Of a stretch of DNA of 8,948 nucleotides, positions 1 to 6,536 are shown piece by piece. A model generated the notes under the pieces. It was not told the DNA's origin and made no database searches. It saw only the letters and a list, made by a program, of their open reading frames with translations. The stretch's first letter is position 1; each line of letters begins with the position of its first letter. Both the position numbers and the translations under genes were made by a program. Source of the stretch: Bacteroides sp. (GTDB lineage Bacteria > Bacteroidota > Bacteroidia > Bacteroidales > Bacteroidaceae); the NCBI GenBank assembly GCA_030152865.1, contig JASLIW010000049.1, positions 1-8,948 on the forward strand, in the 5' to 3' direction.

Positions 1-401
1 TATTCTAGGTTTAGAAAATTGCCACCTAGCCATACTCTCACAGGCTTAAGAGGGTCTCTTGGTCTTAGAGCAGATTCTATAGATTCGGGCTCTGGAAAAA
101 CAAGCGGAATACCCACTAAATCATGCAAAATAGCCTCTCCATCTTGAGCTTGCATATAAGTTAGGACACGAGGCCGAGAAAAGCTAGTATCAATATCATA
201 ATCTCGTTTAATATCTACTATGCGGTAAGCTGTACCATCATCCAAGAACAGACTATCCAAATCGTCTTCTCCATCTAGAGATACTACTCCCAGCTCCATA
301 CGCACACTAGGAAAAGGCACAATTTTATTATTACTACAACCTATCGCTGTAAATAAAATAAAAAGGGCCAAGCCTAAAGGGTAAAGAGGTATCAAGCGCA
401 T
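1..401 (-). CDS. NigD-like lipoprotein, partial (C-terminus beyond left edge)
   Basis: The first 133 codons are present and the frame is open to the edge. Residues 1-22 form a lipoprotein signal peptide: a short basic start (MR), a hydrophobic core, and a lipobox A-I-G-C with the acylated cysteine at 22. The residues after Cys (SNNK) lack the acidic cluster that directs many Bacteroidetes lipoproteins to the surface, so a periplasm-facing position is inferred. The mature part has stretches resembling the NigD-like family: a 'VRMELGVVSLDG' strand, 'DDGTAYRI' at 54-61, 'RVLTYM' at 78-83, and 'RDPLKPVRVWLGGNFLNLE' at 115-133. That last motif is like the start of the NigD C-terminal domain. NigD proteins are named from a bacteriocin immunity locus, but most are of unknown function. 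The ATG lies one base after the acyltransferase stop (TAATATG), so translation is probably coupled. Family assignment is by motif recall only. Confidence 0.6.
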   Translation of the reverse strand, partial: MRLIPLYPLGLALFILFTAIGCSNNKIVPFPSVRMELGVVSLDGEDDLDSLFLDDGTAYRIVDIKRDYDIDTSFSRPRVLTYMQAQDGEAILHDLVGIPLVFPEPESIESALRPRDPLKPVRVWLGGNFLNLE

Positions 402-402
402 A

Positions 403-1551
403 TTAAAGATTTAGATGATTAATCAGAGGATTCGCATACATTAGAAGCAATTTCTCCTTTAAGAAGGATATGTCTTTGTTTTCAATATCAATTTTATCAA
501 TTTGCTTATCTAGATAAGAAATGAACACCTCTTTCTCTTCTGGAGTATAGTGAGTTGACATAGCATCAGTCTTATTTAACAAGTCATATGCCACATAATT
601 ACCTGGATAAAAACGATAATTTTGATGAATGTTTCTATCAATTAGCTCAGAAACATGTGTGAATAGCTCTGATTTATTAGATCCTTTTGCTATTTGCATC
701 TGTGCTATTTCATCACTCAAGCAGTGGCCTATATGAAAGTGTACACGCCCCTTGTAACCAAACATTCCTACCTCCATATTTTTAAGGTCATCCTGTGTTG
801 TTTTTTGGAAATCAGGCTTGTCTCTCTTTAACTGAAACTCTTTTGCTTTTAAGTAATCACAAGGATCATACTCGTATGAAAGAGCTAAAGGGACAATATT
901 CATCCCTGCCAAGCGATTCTGTACAGAACCATCCCCACCCATTGCTAGCATCTTAAGAACACTATCCTGTGTACGGTCATTAGAATCTTTAGCTCTACCC
1001 TCTCGTTGAGCGATCCAGATAGACTGCTTTTTATCATTGATGGTATAATGCATGTAGCGAGACATCCGCTTAGAAGACTCTAGCATCTGACGCATTGTCA
1101 ATGCACGCTGTACAATAAATGATTTGTTAATACGCACCAACTTCTTGATCCAAGGATAGATTAGCAAGTTATCACCAATAGCAATCTCTACAGACTCTAA
1201 TCCATGCTCTACAAGTAGTACAGATAAAAAACCTGCATCCAAAATAATATCTCTGTGGTTCGAAATATAAGTAAATGCCTGATTCTTATTTAACTCGATA
1301 TCTGAACTCAAAGTTAGACCATCGGTATAGTTATCTACAATCTTCTTTAAAATACCATAGCAAAAGGCGATTTGAAAGTCTAACTTAGACTTACACAAAC
1401 GCATTTTTTCTGCTATCACCTCAAAAGGCAAATCAGGTACAGTCAAACATGCTGCACGTTGAAAAGCAGGATCTTTTATTAGTTCTTCCATTACCTGAGG
1501 AAGCTCTTCGTCATGGTAAGGACGTATTTCATCAAATTCAGTTATATCCAT
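403..1551 (-). CDS. Glycerol-phosphate-type acyltransferase
   Basis: This 382-residue protein is probably a membrane-associated acyltransferase that moves an acyl chain onto glycerol-3-phosphate, its 1-acyl form or a similar lipid acceptor. The acceptor cannot be read from the sequence. Motif I is N98-H99-R-D-I-I-L-D105. Motif III-like is 'REGRAKD' at 183-189, matching the EGxxR/K acceptor-binding region, and 'VPLALSYEYDP' from 220 fits motif IV. The His-to-Asp spacing is X5, one longer than the usual HX4D. No clear membrane span is present. I chose the ATG at 1551: it leaves 13 bp after the ddl stop, and the protein then starts MDITEFDEIRPY. An in-frame ATG at 1602 would add 17 residues and overlap ddl by 38 bp, and is less likely. 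Placement after ddl suggests an envelope role. Superfamily is fairly sure, exact substrate unknown; Bacteroidales homologues are often labelled 1-acylglycerol-3-phosphate acyltransferase. Confidence 0.75.
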   Translation of the reverse strand: MDITEFDEIRPYHDEELPQVMEELIKDPAFQRAACLTVPDLPFEVIAEKMRLCKSKLDFQIAFCYGILKKIVDNYTDGLTLSSDIELNKNQAFTYISNHRDIILDAGFLSVLLVEHGLESVEIAIGDNLLIYPWIKKLVRINKSFIVQRALTMRQMLESSKRMSRYMHYTINDKKQSIWIAQREGRAKDSNDRTQDSVLKMLAMGGDGSVQNRLAGMNIVPLALSYEYDPCDYLKAKEFQLKRDKPDFQKTTQDDLKNMEVGMFGYKGRVHFHIGHCLSDEIAQMQIAKGSNKSELFTHVSELIDRNIHQNYRFYPGNYVAYDLLNKTDAMSTHYTPEEKEVFISYLDKQIDKIDIENKDISFLKEKLLLMYANPLINHLNL

Positions 1552-1564
1552 AATAGCTATAGGA

Positions 1565-2545
1565 TTATTGAAATTTATTCTCGATAATATCTGTAAGCAC
1601 ATCCTGTATATCTAAGCCTGCTGCTTTCACCTGTTGAGGTATAAAACTAGTAGGAGTCATACCAGGAGTTGTGTTAATCTCTAACAAATTTATCAATTTT
1701 TCATCAGTTATAATAAAATCTGCTCGAATAATACCCGAACAACCTAGAATATCATATAATGCTGATGTCAGTTTTTGAATCCTTTCCGTAAGTTCAACCG
1801 AAAGTCTAGCCGGAGTTATCTCATCGACTTCTCCATTATACTTTGCGTCATAATCAAAGAATTCATTGTGCGTAACGACTTCTGTAATGGGAAAAACAAC
1901 CGATTTATCCCTAGTCTTATAACATCCACAGGTCACTTCAGTGCCATCCATAAAAGCCTCTATCATCACCTCCTTAGACTCTGCAAAAGCTTTATCTATA
2001 GCGGGCTGAACCTCAGCTATGGTTTTCACCTTCGTCACACCAAAGCTAGATCCACCCAAATTGGGCTTAATAAAGCAAGGTAATCCTACTTTGTTTACTA
2101 CATCTTCGGCTGAAATAGTCTGCCCTTCACGTAACAAAATAGACTCTGCTACACGCATACCAAATCCTTTAAGGTATTGATTACAGACAAACTTATCAAA
2201 GGTTATAGCGGAGGCTAACACTCCACACGAAGAGTAAGGAATGCCAAGCAAATCAAAATAGCCTTGTAGCTTGCCATCTTCACCCGGAGTGCCATGAATA
2301 GTGATGTATGCAAAATCAAATTTCTTATTTTCTCCCTGCTTGTCAAAGCTAAAATCATGGCGATTAATAGGGGCAAACAGGCCGTCACCCAATCTTACCC
2401 TCCATTCTTTATTTTGAATTTCAACAATATAGGTCTCATAACGAGATTTATCCAGAAAAGAGGATATACCATTCGCACTCTTTAAGGATACAGGAAGCTC
2501 TGAACTATCACCTCCTGCAACAATAGCAATTATCCGTTTCATCAT
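1565..2545 (-). CDS. ddl: D-alanine--D-alanine ligase
   Basis: This cytoplasmic ATP-grasp enzyme joins two D-alanines for the end of the peptidoglycan stem peptide. All family landmarks are seen in order: an N-terminal 'GGDSSELPVS' at 11-20 with a following SA; 'HGTPGEDGKLQG' at 84-95; the ATP-binding strand 'FIKPNLGGSSFGV' at 158-170; the omega loop 'FFDYDAKYNGEVDE' at 229-242; and metal ligands in 'RADF' (D276) and 'LLEINTTPGMT' (E289, N291). Lys235-Tyr236 match the KY of E. coli DdlB (Tyr216), the residue associated with D-Ala rather than D-lactate as second substrate. Length (326) is close to typical Ddl, about 300-330. The start is ATGATG: the first ATG overlaps the rluD stop by 4 bp (ATGA) and the second by 1 bp, so both fit coupled translation. 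Confidence 0.96.
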   Translation of the reverse strand: MMKRIIAIVAGGDSSELPVSLKSANGISSFLDKSRYETYIVEIQNKEWRVRLGDGLFAPINRHDFSFDKQGENKKFDFAYITIHGTPGEDGKLQGYFDLLGIPYSSCGVLASAITFDKFVCNQYLKGFGMRVAESILLREGQTISAEDVVNKVGLPCFIKPNLGGSSFGVTKVKTIAEVQPAIDKAFAESKEVMIEAFMDGTEVTCGCYKTRDKSVVFPITEVVTHNEFFDYDAKYNGEVDEITPARLSVELTERIQKLTSALYDILGCSGIIRADFIITDEKLINLLEINTTPGMTPTSFIPQQVKAAGLDIQDVLTDIIENKFQ

Positions 2546-3597
2546 AAATTTTTAGTACTTGTATACTTTCTCCACTTCTCTACTAGGGCTGCCATATCAT
2601 CAGGTAGCTCAGAGGTAAAAAGCATTTCTTCGTTAGTTGTAGGGTGAGTAAAGCCTAAGCTCATAGCATGTAAAGCTTGCCTTGGACAAAGTTCAAAACA
2701 ATTCTCTATATACTGCTTATATTTCGTGTGCCGCTCACCTCTTAATATATGATCGCCACCATAGCGTGCATCATTAAACAAAGGGTGTCCTAAGTGTTGC
2801 ATGTGTACACGTATTTGATGTGTCCGCCCAGTTTCCAAGCGACAGGCAATAAGCGTAACATAGCCAAATCTTTCAACCACACGGTAATGAGTTATGGCAT
2901 CTTTTCCAACAGTGGGATCATTACTTACAGTCATTTGTAGGCGATTACTTGGATTTCTAGTAATATTGCCTTCTATCGTACCCTCATCTTGCTCCAAGTT
3001 ACCCCATACTAGTGCACGATACTCCCGTTTGGTTGTCTTATGGAAGAACTGTAGACTAAGCTTAGACTTTGCCTCAGGCGTTTTGGCTATAAGGAGTAAA
3101 CCAGAAGTGTCCTTGTCAATTCGATGTACCAAACCCACTCTAGGGTCAGTAGGATCATAAGTTGGATTGTCTTTCAAGTACCAAGCAAGTCCATTGACTA
3201 AAGTACCTCTCCAATTGCCATGACCTGGATGCACTACCAAACCAGCTGGTTTATTGACCACCATTAAGTCATCGTCTTCGTAAGTGATCTGCAATGGAAT
3301 ATCTTCTGGAACCACCTCTGTTTCCAAAGGAGGTTTATCCATGTATATTATAATTTCATCCAGAGGCTTTACTTTATAGTTACTCTTAACTGCCTTGCCG
3401 TTTACCATAACAAAACCAAGCTCAGCTGCTTTTTGTATTTGATTTCGGGAGGCATTTTCTATTCGGTCACAAAGGAACTTATCGATACGTATCAAGGTTT
3501 GTCCTTTATCTACATAGATACGATGCCTTTCATAAAGCTCTTCAGCGTCTACAGAAAACTCATCTAGCTCCCTTGTACTGTACTTATCATCCATCAT
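2542..3597 (-). CDS. rluD: RluD-type 23S rRNA pseudouridine synthase
   Basis: This enzyme of the RluA/RsuA-like pseudouridine synthase class has 351 residues. An S4 RNA-binding domain is seen at about 33-95 ('IRIDKFLCDRI' through 'GFVMVNGKAVKSNYKVKPLDE'). The catalytic domain follows, with 'VVNKPAGLVVHPGHG' at 113-127, the active-site block 'HRIDKDTSGLLLIAKT' at 158-173 (nucleophile D161), and 'ETGRTHQIRVHMQHLGHPL' near 255-275. S4 plus HR(L/I)DKDTSG is the RluD arrangement, which in E. coli modifies helix 69 of 23S rRNA (positions 1911, 1915, 1917); the same target here is inferred. RluC is the main alternative. The start is ATGATG, 26 bp after the PASTA gene, with an A/G-rich stretch (AAAAGGAAG) about 18 bp upstream. 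It is the second gene of the envelope operon; a translation gene sitting before ddl is likely co-expression rather than shared function. Confidence 0.92.
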   Translation of the reverse strand: MMDDKYSTRELDEFSVDAEELYERHRIYVDKGQTLIRIDKFLCDRIENASRNQIQKAAELGFVMVNGKAVKSNYKVKPLDEIIIYMDKPPLETEVVPEDIPLQITYEDDDLMVVNKPAGLVVHPGHGNWRGTLVNGLAWYLKDNPTYDPTDPRVGLVHRIDKDTSGLLLIAKTPEAKSKLSLQFFHKTTKREYRALVWGNLEQDEGTIEGNITRNPSNRLQMTVSNDPTVGKDAITHYRVVERFGYVTLIACRLETGRTHQIRVHMQHLGHPLFNDARYGGDHILRGERHTKYKQYIENCFELCPRQALHAMSLGFTHPTTNEEMLFTSELPDDMAALVEKWRKYTSTKNL

Positions 3598-3623
3598 CTT
3601 TTCAACCCTTGAATCTTCCTTTT

Positions 3624-4277
3624 CTACTTAAACCATGTTTCATCCACCTGTGGCTCACTCGTCTTAGTTGGGTCGATAGAGTCTGTTAAAGAGTAGCCAT
3701 AACCATCGACAAAGTTTAAAGAATCAGATTCAAAATCCAACTCACCTTCATCTGGTCTTCCCACCACCAGCGTTAAAGAAGCACCTTTAGGTGCTTTTCC
3801 TCCTGTTGGAAGAGTCTTACCCTTATATTTTACAGCATAGACCCAGTCTTTTTGCCCTCTCATATACTCATCTTCCGTGAGCTTAAACCCTGCAGCTAAC
3901 ATACTAGCCCTTGCCTGACGTACAGAACTATTATCTGCCACATCTGGAATTGGTATCTCTGGAATATTTTGTGTATTGATAGTTAGATAAATAATACGTC
4001 CTTCTTTTACTCGTTTATTTCTACCCGGTGAGTAATCTAAGATTCGCCCAGGTACTTCATCTTTCACATAAGTGGAATCTGACACGATACACTGTAAACC
4101 ATGTTCTTCAAAAACACGTGCTGCATCAGGTACAGACATGCCTATAACATCTGGTACACTTATTGATTCACCATGACGCGTATAATTATCTATCCCCCTA
4201 AACACTAAGAATACTACAAGTACAAGCACTGCACTCATGAGTACCAAATTGACCAATAAAACTAATATCTTCTTCAT
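3624..4277 (-). CDS. Membrane-anchored PASTA-domain protein
   Basis: This 217-residue protein has one N-terminal membrane span (about 4-26, rich in L and V, after a KK) and then a probably periplasmic part. Two PASTA repeats follow. The first is at about 38-102 ('ISVPDVIGMSVPDAARVFEEHGL' features, then VPGRILDYSPGRNKRVKEG and a YLTI strand). The second is at about 107-174 ('IPIPDVADNSSVRQARASMLAAGFKL', then the 'LPTGGKAPKGASLTLVVG' end). A 43-residue acidic, Asp/Ser-rich tail closes the protein. PASTA domains bind peptidoglycan or muropeptides in Ser/Thr kinases and some PBPs of Gram-positive bacteria. Here there is neither a kinase nor a transpeptidase domain. It is the first gene of the operon with rluD and ddl, supporting a cell-wall link, but ligand and function are not known from sequence. 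Confidence 0.88.
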   Translation of the reverse strand: MKKILVLLVNLVLMSAVLVLVVFLVFRGIDNYTRHGESISVPDVIGMSVPDAARVFEEHGLQCIVSDSTYVKDEVPGRILDYSPGRNKRVKEGRIIYLTINTQNIPEIPIPDVADNSSVRQARASMLAAGFKLTEDEYMRGQKDWVYAVKYKGKTLPTGGKAPKGASLTLVVGRPDEGELDFESDSLNFVDGYGYSLTDSIDPTKTSEPQVDETWFK

Positions 4278-4332
4278 ACTTTACTTTCTTAGTTAAAAGC
4301 CCTCATCAGTTAGATCTTCCTCTTCTTATATA

Positions 4333-4353
4333 AAATGTAAATATACTACATTT
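4333..4353. repeat. Inverted repeat over the PASTA promoter -7 region
   Basis: AAATGTA (4333-4339) and TACATTT (4347-4353) are perfect 7-bp inverted arms around a 7-bp AT-rich spacer. The repeat covers the candidate -7 element of the operon, a position suited to a repressor operator. In AT-rich intergenic DNA such a repeat can arise by chance, and no regulator gene is in view. Confidence 0.35.
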
Positions 4354-4367
4354 CGCCGATAGCCAAG
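4338..4367 (-). promoter_or_regulatory. Candidate promoter of the PASTA-rluD-ddl operon
   Basis: On the minus strand TATATTTA (4345 to 4338) matches 7 of 8 positions of the Bacteroidetes -7 consensus TAnnTTTG. CTTG (4367 to 4364) stands 18 bp upstream as a weak -33 element. The -7 ends about 60 bp before the PASTA start codon. It lies downstream of the rpmH terminator hairpin, where an independent promoter is expected. The -33 is imperfect, so this is tentative. Confidence 0.38.
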
Positions 4368-4432
4368 GCAAACCTTTTATCTTTTCTCAGTTTGGAGATA
4401 CAATAATAGACGAAGCAAAGCCCCATAAACAA

Positions 4433-4462
4433 AAAGAAGTAAAGGTAAACCTTCACTTCTTT
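4433..4462 (-). terminator. rho-independent terminator after rpmH
   Basis: Arms AAAGAAGTAAAGG (4433-4445) and CCTTCACTTCTTT (4450-4462) form a 13-bp stem with one mismatch and a TAAA loop. Read on the minus strand, the hairpin is followed by a T-rich run (TTTTTGTTTATGGGG, partly inside the stem), as expected for an intrinsic terminator. It starts 33 bp after the rpmH stop and separates rpmH from the PASTA operon on the same strand. Confidence 0.8.
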
Positions 4463-4495
4463 GTTATCACTTAATAATTAGGGTATTAATCCAAA

Positions 4496-4651
4496 TTATC
4501 TTCCGTTAAACTCATCTGAAACGGATAATTTCTTTCTGCCTTTACCACGACGTGATGCTAGCACTCTACGTCCGTTTGCTGAAGCCATTCTTGCACGGAA
4601 ACCATGCTTATTCTTTCTCGATCTGTTCGATGGTTGAAATGTTCTTTTCAT
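4496..4651 (-). CDS. rpmH: 50S ribosomal protein L34
   Basis: This 51-residue, strongly basic protein is a component of the large ribosomal subunit, bound to 23S rRNA. It begins MKRTFQPSNRSRKNKHGFRA and continues with 'RMASANGRRVLASRRGKGRKKL', the near-invariant L34 signature. It ends in an acidic-basic VSDEFNGR tail, slightly longer than the 46-residue E. coli protein. In many bacteria rpmH lies beside dnaA or rnpA. Here it stands alone, divergent from efp, with its own promoter and terminator. Confidence 0.97.
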   Translation of the reverse strand: MKRTFQPSNRSRKNKHGFRARMASANGRRVLASRRGKGRKKLSVSDEFNGR

Positions 4652-4698
4652 TGCTATATATTGTTTTTATGTTATTTCTACTATGTACAATCGGGGTG

Positions 4699-4730
4699 CA
4701 AAAATAGAGACTTTATTTGAAAAACACAAG
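4699..4730 (-). promoter_or_regulatory. rpmH promoter (Bacteroidetes type)
   Basis: On the minus strand TATTTTTG (4706 to 4699) is a full match to the -7 consensus TAnnTTTG. CTTG (4730 to 4727) lies 20 bp upstream as the -33 element (3 of 4 of TTTG). The -7 ends 47 bp before the rpmH ATG, giving a leader of roughly 40 bases. Confidence 0.65.
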
Positions 4731-4756
4731 GGATAAAGCATTTTTACTCAAAAGAT

Positions 4757-4787
4757 TTTGTGCTTTTTCCTATTTAGACTATTTTTG
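4757..4787 (+). promoter_or_regulatory. efp promoter (Bacteroidetes type)
   Basis: TTTG (4757-4760) and TATTTTTG (4780-4787) match both elements of the Bacteroidetes primary sigma consensus exactly, with a 19-bp spacer. A transcript starting near 4794 would have a leader of about 80 bases before the efp ATG at 4877. It diverges from the rpmH promoter and shares the identical -7 octamer. Confidence 0.75.
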
Positions 4788-4876
4788 CTTACCATTATAA
4801 TATGGTAATAAATTCATTATTCCCCTATCTATTTCCTATATTTATAGACAATATTAAATCAATTAAATTCAAAAAT

Positions 4877-5443
4877 ATGGCTACTACAGCAGATATTAAA
4901 AATGGTATGTGTATCGACCTAGATGGTCACTACTATACAATCATAGAGTTCCTACATGTAAAACCCGGTAAGGGCGCAGCTTTTGTTCGCACAAAGCTCA
5001 AAAGCGTTACTACTGGAAAAGTAATAGACAAAACATTTAACTCAGGTGTAAAACTAGATGAAGTTCGTATTGAACGTCGCCCCTACCAGTACCTTTACCA
5101 AGATGATATGGGCTATGTGTTGATGAACGAAGAAACTTATGAACAGGTTAGCATTCCTGCCAATCAAATTAACGGTGTGGAATTCCTTAAGGAAACAGAC
5201 AGTGTAGATGTAGTGAGCCATGCCGACTCAGAAACAATCCTTTATGCTGAAGTAGCTGACAAGGTACAACTTAAAATAACGTACACAGAGCCAGGACTTC
5301 GTGGTGACACTGCAACCAATGCCACCAAACCTGCCACACTAGAAACAGGTGCTGAAATCAAGGTACCCTTGTTTATCAATGAAGGTGAAATTATTGAGGT
5401 TGACACACGTACTGGTGAATACTCAGGTCGTGTAAAAGCATAA
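4877..5443 (+). CDS. efp: Translation elongation factor P
   Basis: EF-P binds between the ribosomal P and E sites and relieves stalling at consecutive prolines. The 188-residue length from the ATG at 4877 equals the usual EF-P length. The KOW-like N-terminal domain carries the loop 'FLHVKPGKGAAF' with Lys32 at the tip, corresponding to E. coli Lys34, which is modified there by beta-lysylation; no modification gene is in this window. The OB domains follow, ending in 'LFINEGEIIEVDTRTGEYSGR', the classic EF-P signature. The open frame extends upstream to an ATG at 4802 (25 more codons), but MATTADIKNG is where family members start. No clear Shine-Dalgarno is present, only an A-rich stretch before the ATG, usual for Bacteroidetes. 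Confidence 0.97.
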   Translation: MATTADIKNGMCIDLDGHYYTIIEFLHVKPGKGAAFVRTKLKSVTTGKVIDKTFNSGVKLDEVRIERRPYQYLYQDDMGYVLMNEETYEQVSIPANQINGVEFLKETDSVDVVSHADSETILYAEVADKVQLKITYTEPGLRGDTATNATKPATLETGAEIKVPLFINEGEIIEVDTRTGEYSGRVKA

Positions 5444-5456
5444 ATGCAAACTATAC

Positions 5457-5492
5457 GAAGGTGGTAATCTTAAGCATAAGATTACCACCTTC
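5457..5492 (+). terminator. Perfect hairpin after efp, probable terminator
   Basis: GAAGGTGGTAATCTTA (5457-5472) and its exact complement (5477-5492) give a 16-bp stem with an AGCA loop, 13 bp after the efp stop. The following sequence (ATTATAATAT) is AT-rich but has no run of T, so termination may be incomplete. Only 35 bp separate the hairpin from the glycosyltransferase ATG, and I see no promoter there. Some read-through from efp, or RNA-end protection by the stem, is therefore likely. Confidence 0.65.
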
Positions 5493-5527
5493 ATTATAAT
5501 ATCTCAACTAGCTAAGCCCTATTCTTA

Positions 5528-6517
5528 ATGTACTACTCCATAATTGTTCCTGTATATAACCGTTCTGATGAGGTAGACGAACTTCTAGAAAGTCTTTGCA
5601 AGCAAACCTACAAAGATTTTGAGGTCTTAATCATCGAAGATGGATCAGATAAGCCCTGTGATCATATTGTTGCTAAGTACACACAGGACATAGACATAAA
5701 ATACTATTTCAAACGAAACAGTGGACCAGGAAGCACCCGCAACTATGGTGCTAAACGGAGCAATGGAGAGTATCTTATCATTATTGATTCAGACTGCTTA
5801 CTACCTCAGCGCTACCTAGAAACCATAAACAACTTTCTGCTAGACAAGCCAGTAGATGCATTTGGAGGACCTGATTGTGCGCATAGTTCATTCAATCCTA
5901 TCCAGAAGGCTATCAACTATAGCATGACCTCTTTTTTCACTACCGGCGGCATACGGGGTGGAGAAAAACAACTAGACAAATTCTACCCAAGAAGCTTCAA
6001 TATGGGAATCAGAAAAGAAGCCTATTTAGCACTAGGAGGATTTTCAAAAATGAGGTTTGGGGAAGACATAGACTTCAGCATACGTATCTATCAACAAGGA
6101 TATTCTTGTGCATACATAGCAGAAGCGTGGGTATACCACAAAAGAAGAACAAACTTTAAGCGTTTTTTTAAGCAGGTACATAATTCTGGCATAGCTAGAA
6201 TAAATCTCTATAAGAAATACCCTAAATCTTTAAAACTCGTACATACACTCCCCTCTTTTTTTACCTTGGGAGTTATTTTTCTAATCTTAGCTACTCCATT
6301 TTTCCCAGTCGCCTTACTACCCTTACTCATTTATGCCTTACTGGTATTTATAGACTCTACACAGGCTAACCATAGCATGCACATCGGCTTTTTATCGATT
6401 GGAGCGGCCTATATACAACTCCTAGGATATGGAACTGGATTTATTTGGGCCTGGTGGAAAAGATGCATCCGCAAAGACAAGGAATTTGCAGCTTTTGAAG
6501 ATTCTTTCTATAAATAA
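5528..6517 (+). CDS. Family 2 glycosyltransferase, membrane-associated
   Basis: This 329-residue GT-A fold enzyme transfers a sugar from a nucleotide-sugar donor to an unknown acceptor. The N-terminal Rossmann-like start 'SIIVPVYNRSDEVDELLESL' (4-23) and 'VLIIEDGS' (33-40) are typical of GT2. The 'GPGSTRNYGAKRSNGEYLIIIDSD' stretch has the DxD metal site at 87-89. 'GGF' at 170-172 and 'GEDIDFSIRI' at 178-187 supply the catalytic-base region. After residue 242 there are two or three hydrophobic spans (about 244-275 and 286-310), so the enzyme is probably anchored in the inner membrane with its active site in the cytoplasm. It resembles GT2 enzymes of polysaccharide or glycolipid synthesis, but no sugar-pathway genes are adjacent. 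It sits between efp and radC, with radC 19 bp downstream, suggesting cotranscription. Confidence 0.88.
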   Translation: MYYSIIVPVYNRSDEVDELLESLCKQTYKDFEVLIIEDGSDKPCDHIVAKYTQDIDIKYYFKRNSGPGSTRNYGAKRSNGEYLIIIDSDCLLPQRYLETINNFLLDKPVDAFGGPDCAHSSFNPIQKAINYSMTSFFTTGGIRGGEKQLDKFYPRSFNMGIRKEAYLALGGFSKMRFGEDIDFSIRIYQQGYSCAYIAEAWVYHKRRTNFKRFFKQVHNSGIARINLYKKYPKSLKLVHTLPSFFTLGVIFLILATPFFPVALLPLLIYALLVFIDSTQANHSMHIGFLSIGAAYIQLLGYGTGFIWAWWKRCIRKDKEFAAFEDSFYK

Positions 6518-6536
6518 TAACTTCCTAACTTAATAC

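Noticed and set aside
1552..1602. Longer acyltransferase start at the ATG at 1602
   Set aside because: It would overlap ddl by 38 bp and add residues (MCLQILSRINFNNPIAI) that look like antisense-free filler rather than protein; the ATG at 1551 leaves a normal 13-bp gap.
1775..2485. Plus-strand ORFs of 102 and 63 codons inside ddl
   Set aside because: They lie opposite a fully conserved ddl gene and show no family features; they are shadows of its codon pattern.
1565..2545. Ligase of vancomycin-resistance type (D-Ala-D-Lac)
   Set aside because: The omega loop keeps the Lys-Tyr pair (235-236) of D-Ala-D-Ala ligases, and there are no vanH or vanX neighbours.
3624..4277. PASTA gene as a truncated Ser/Thr kinase
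   Set aside because: The protein begins with a clean start and an N-terminal membrane span. The region upstream is a short promoter spacer and a terminator, with no trace of kinase motifs.
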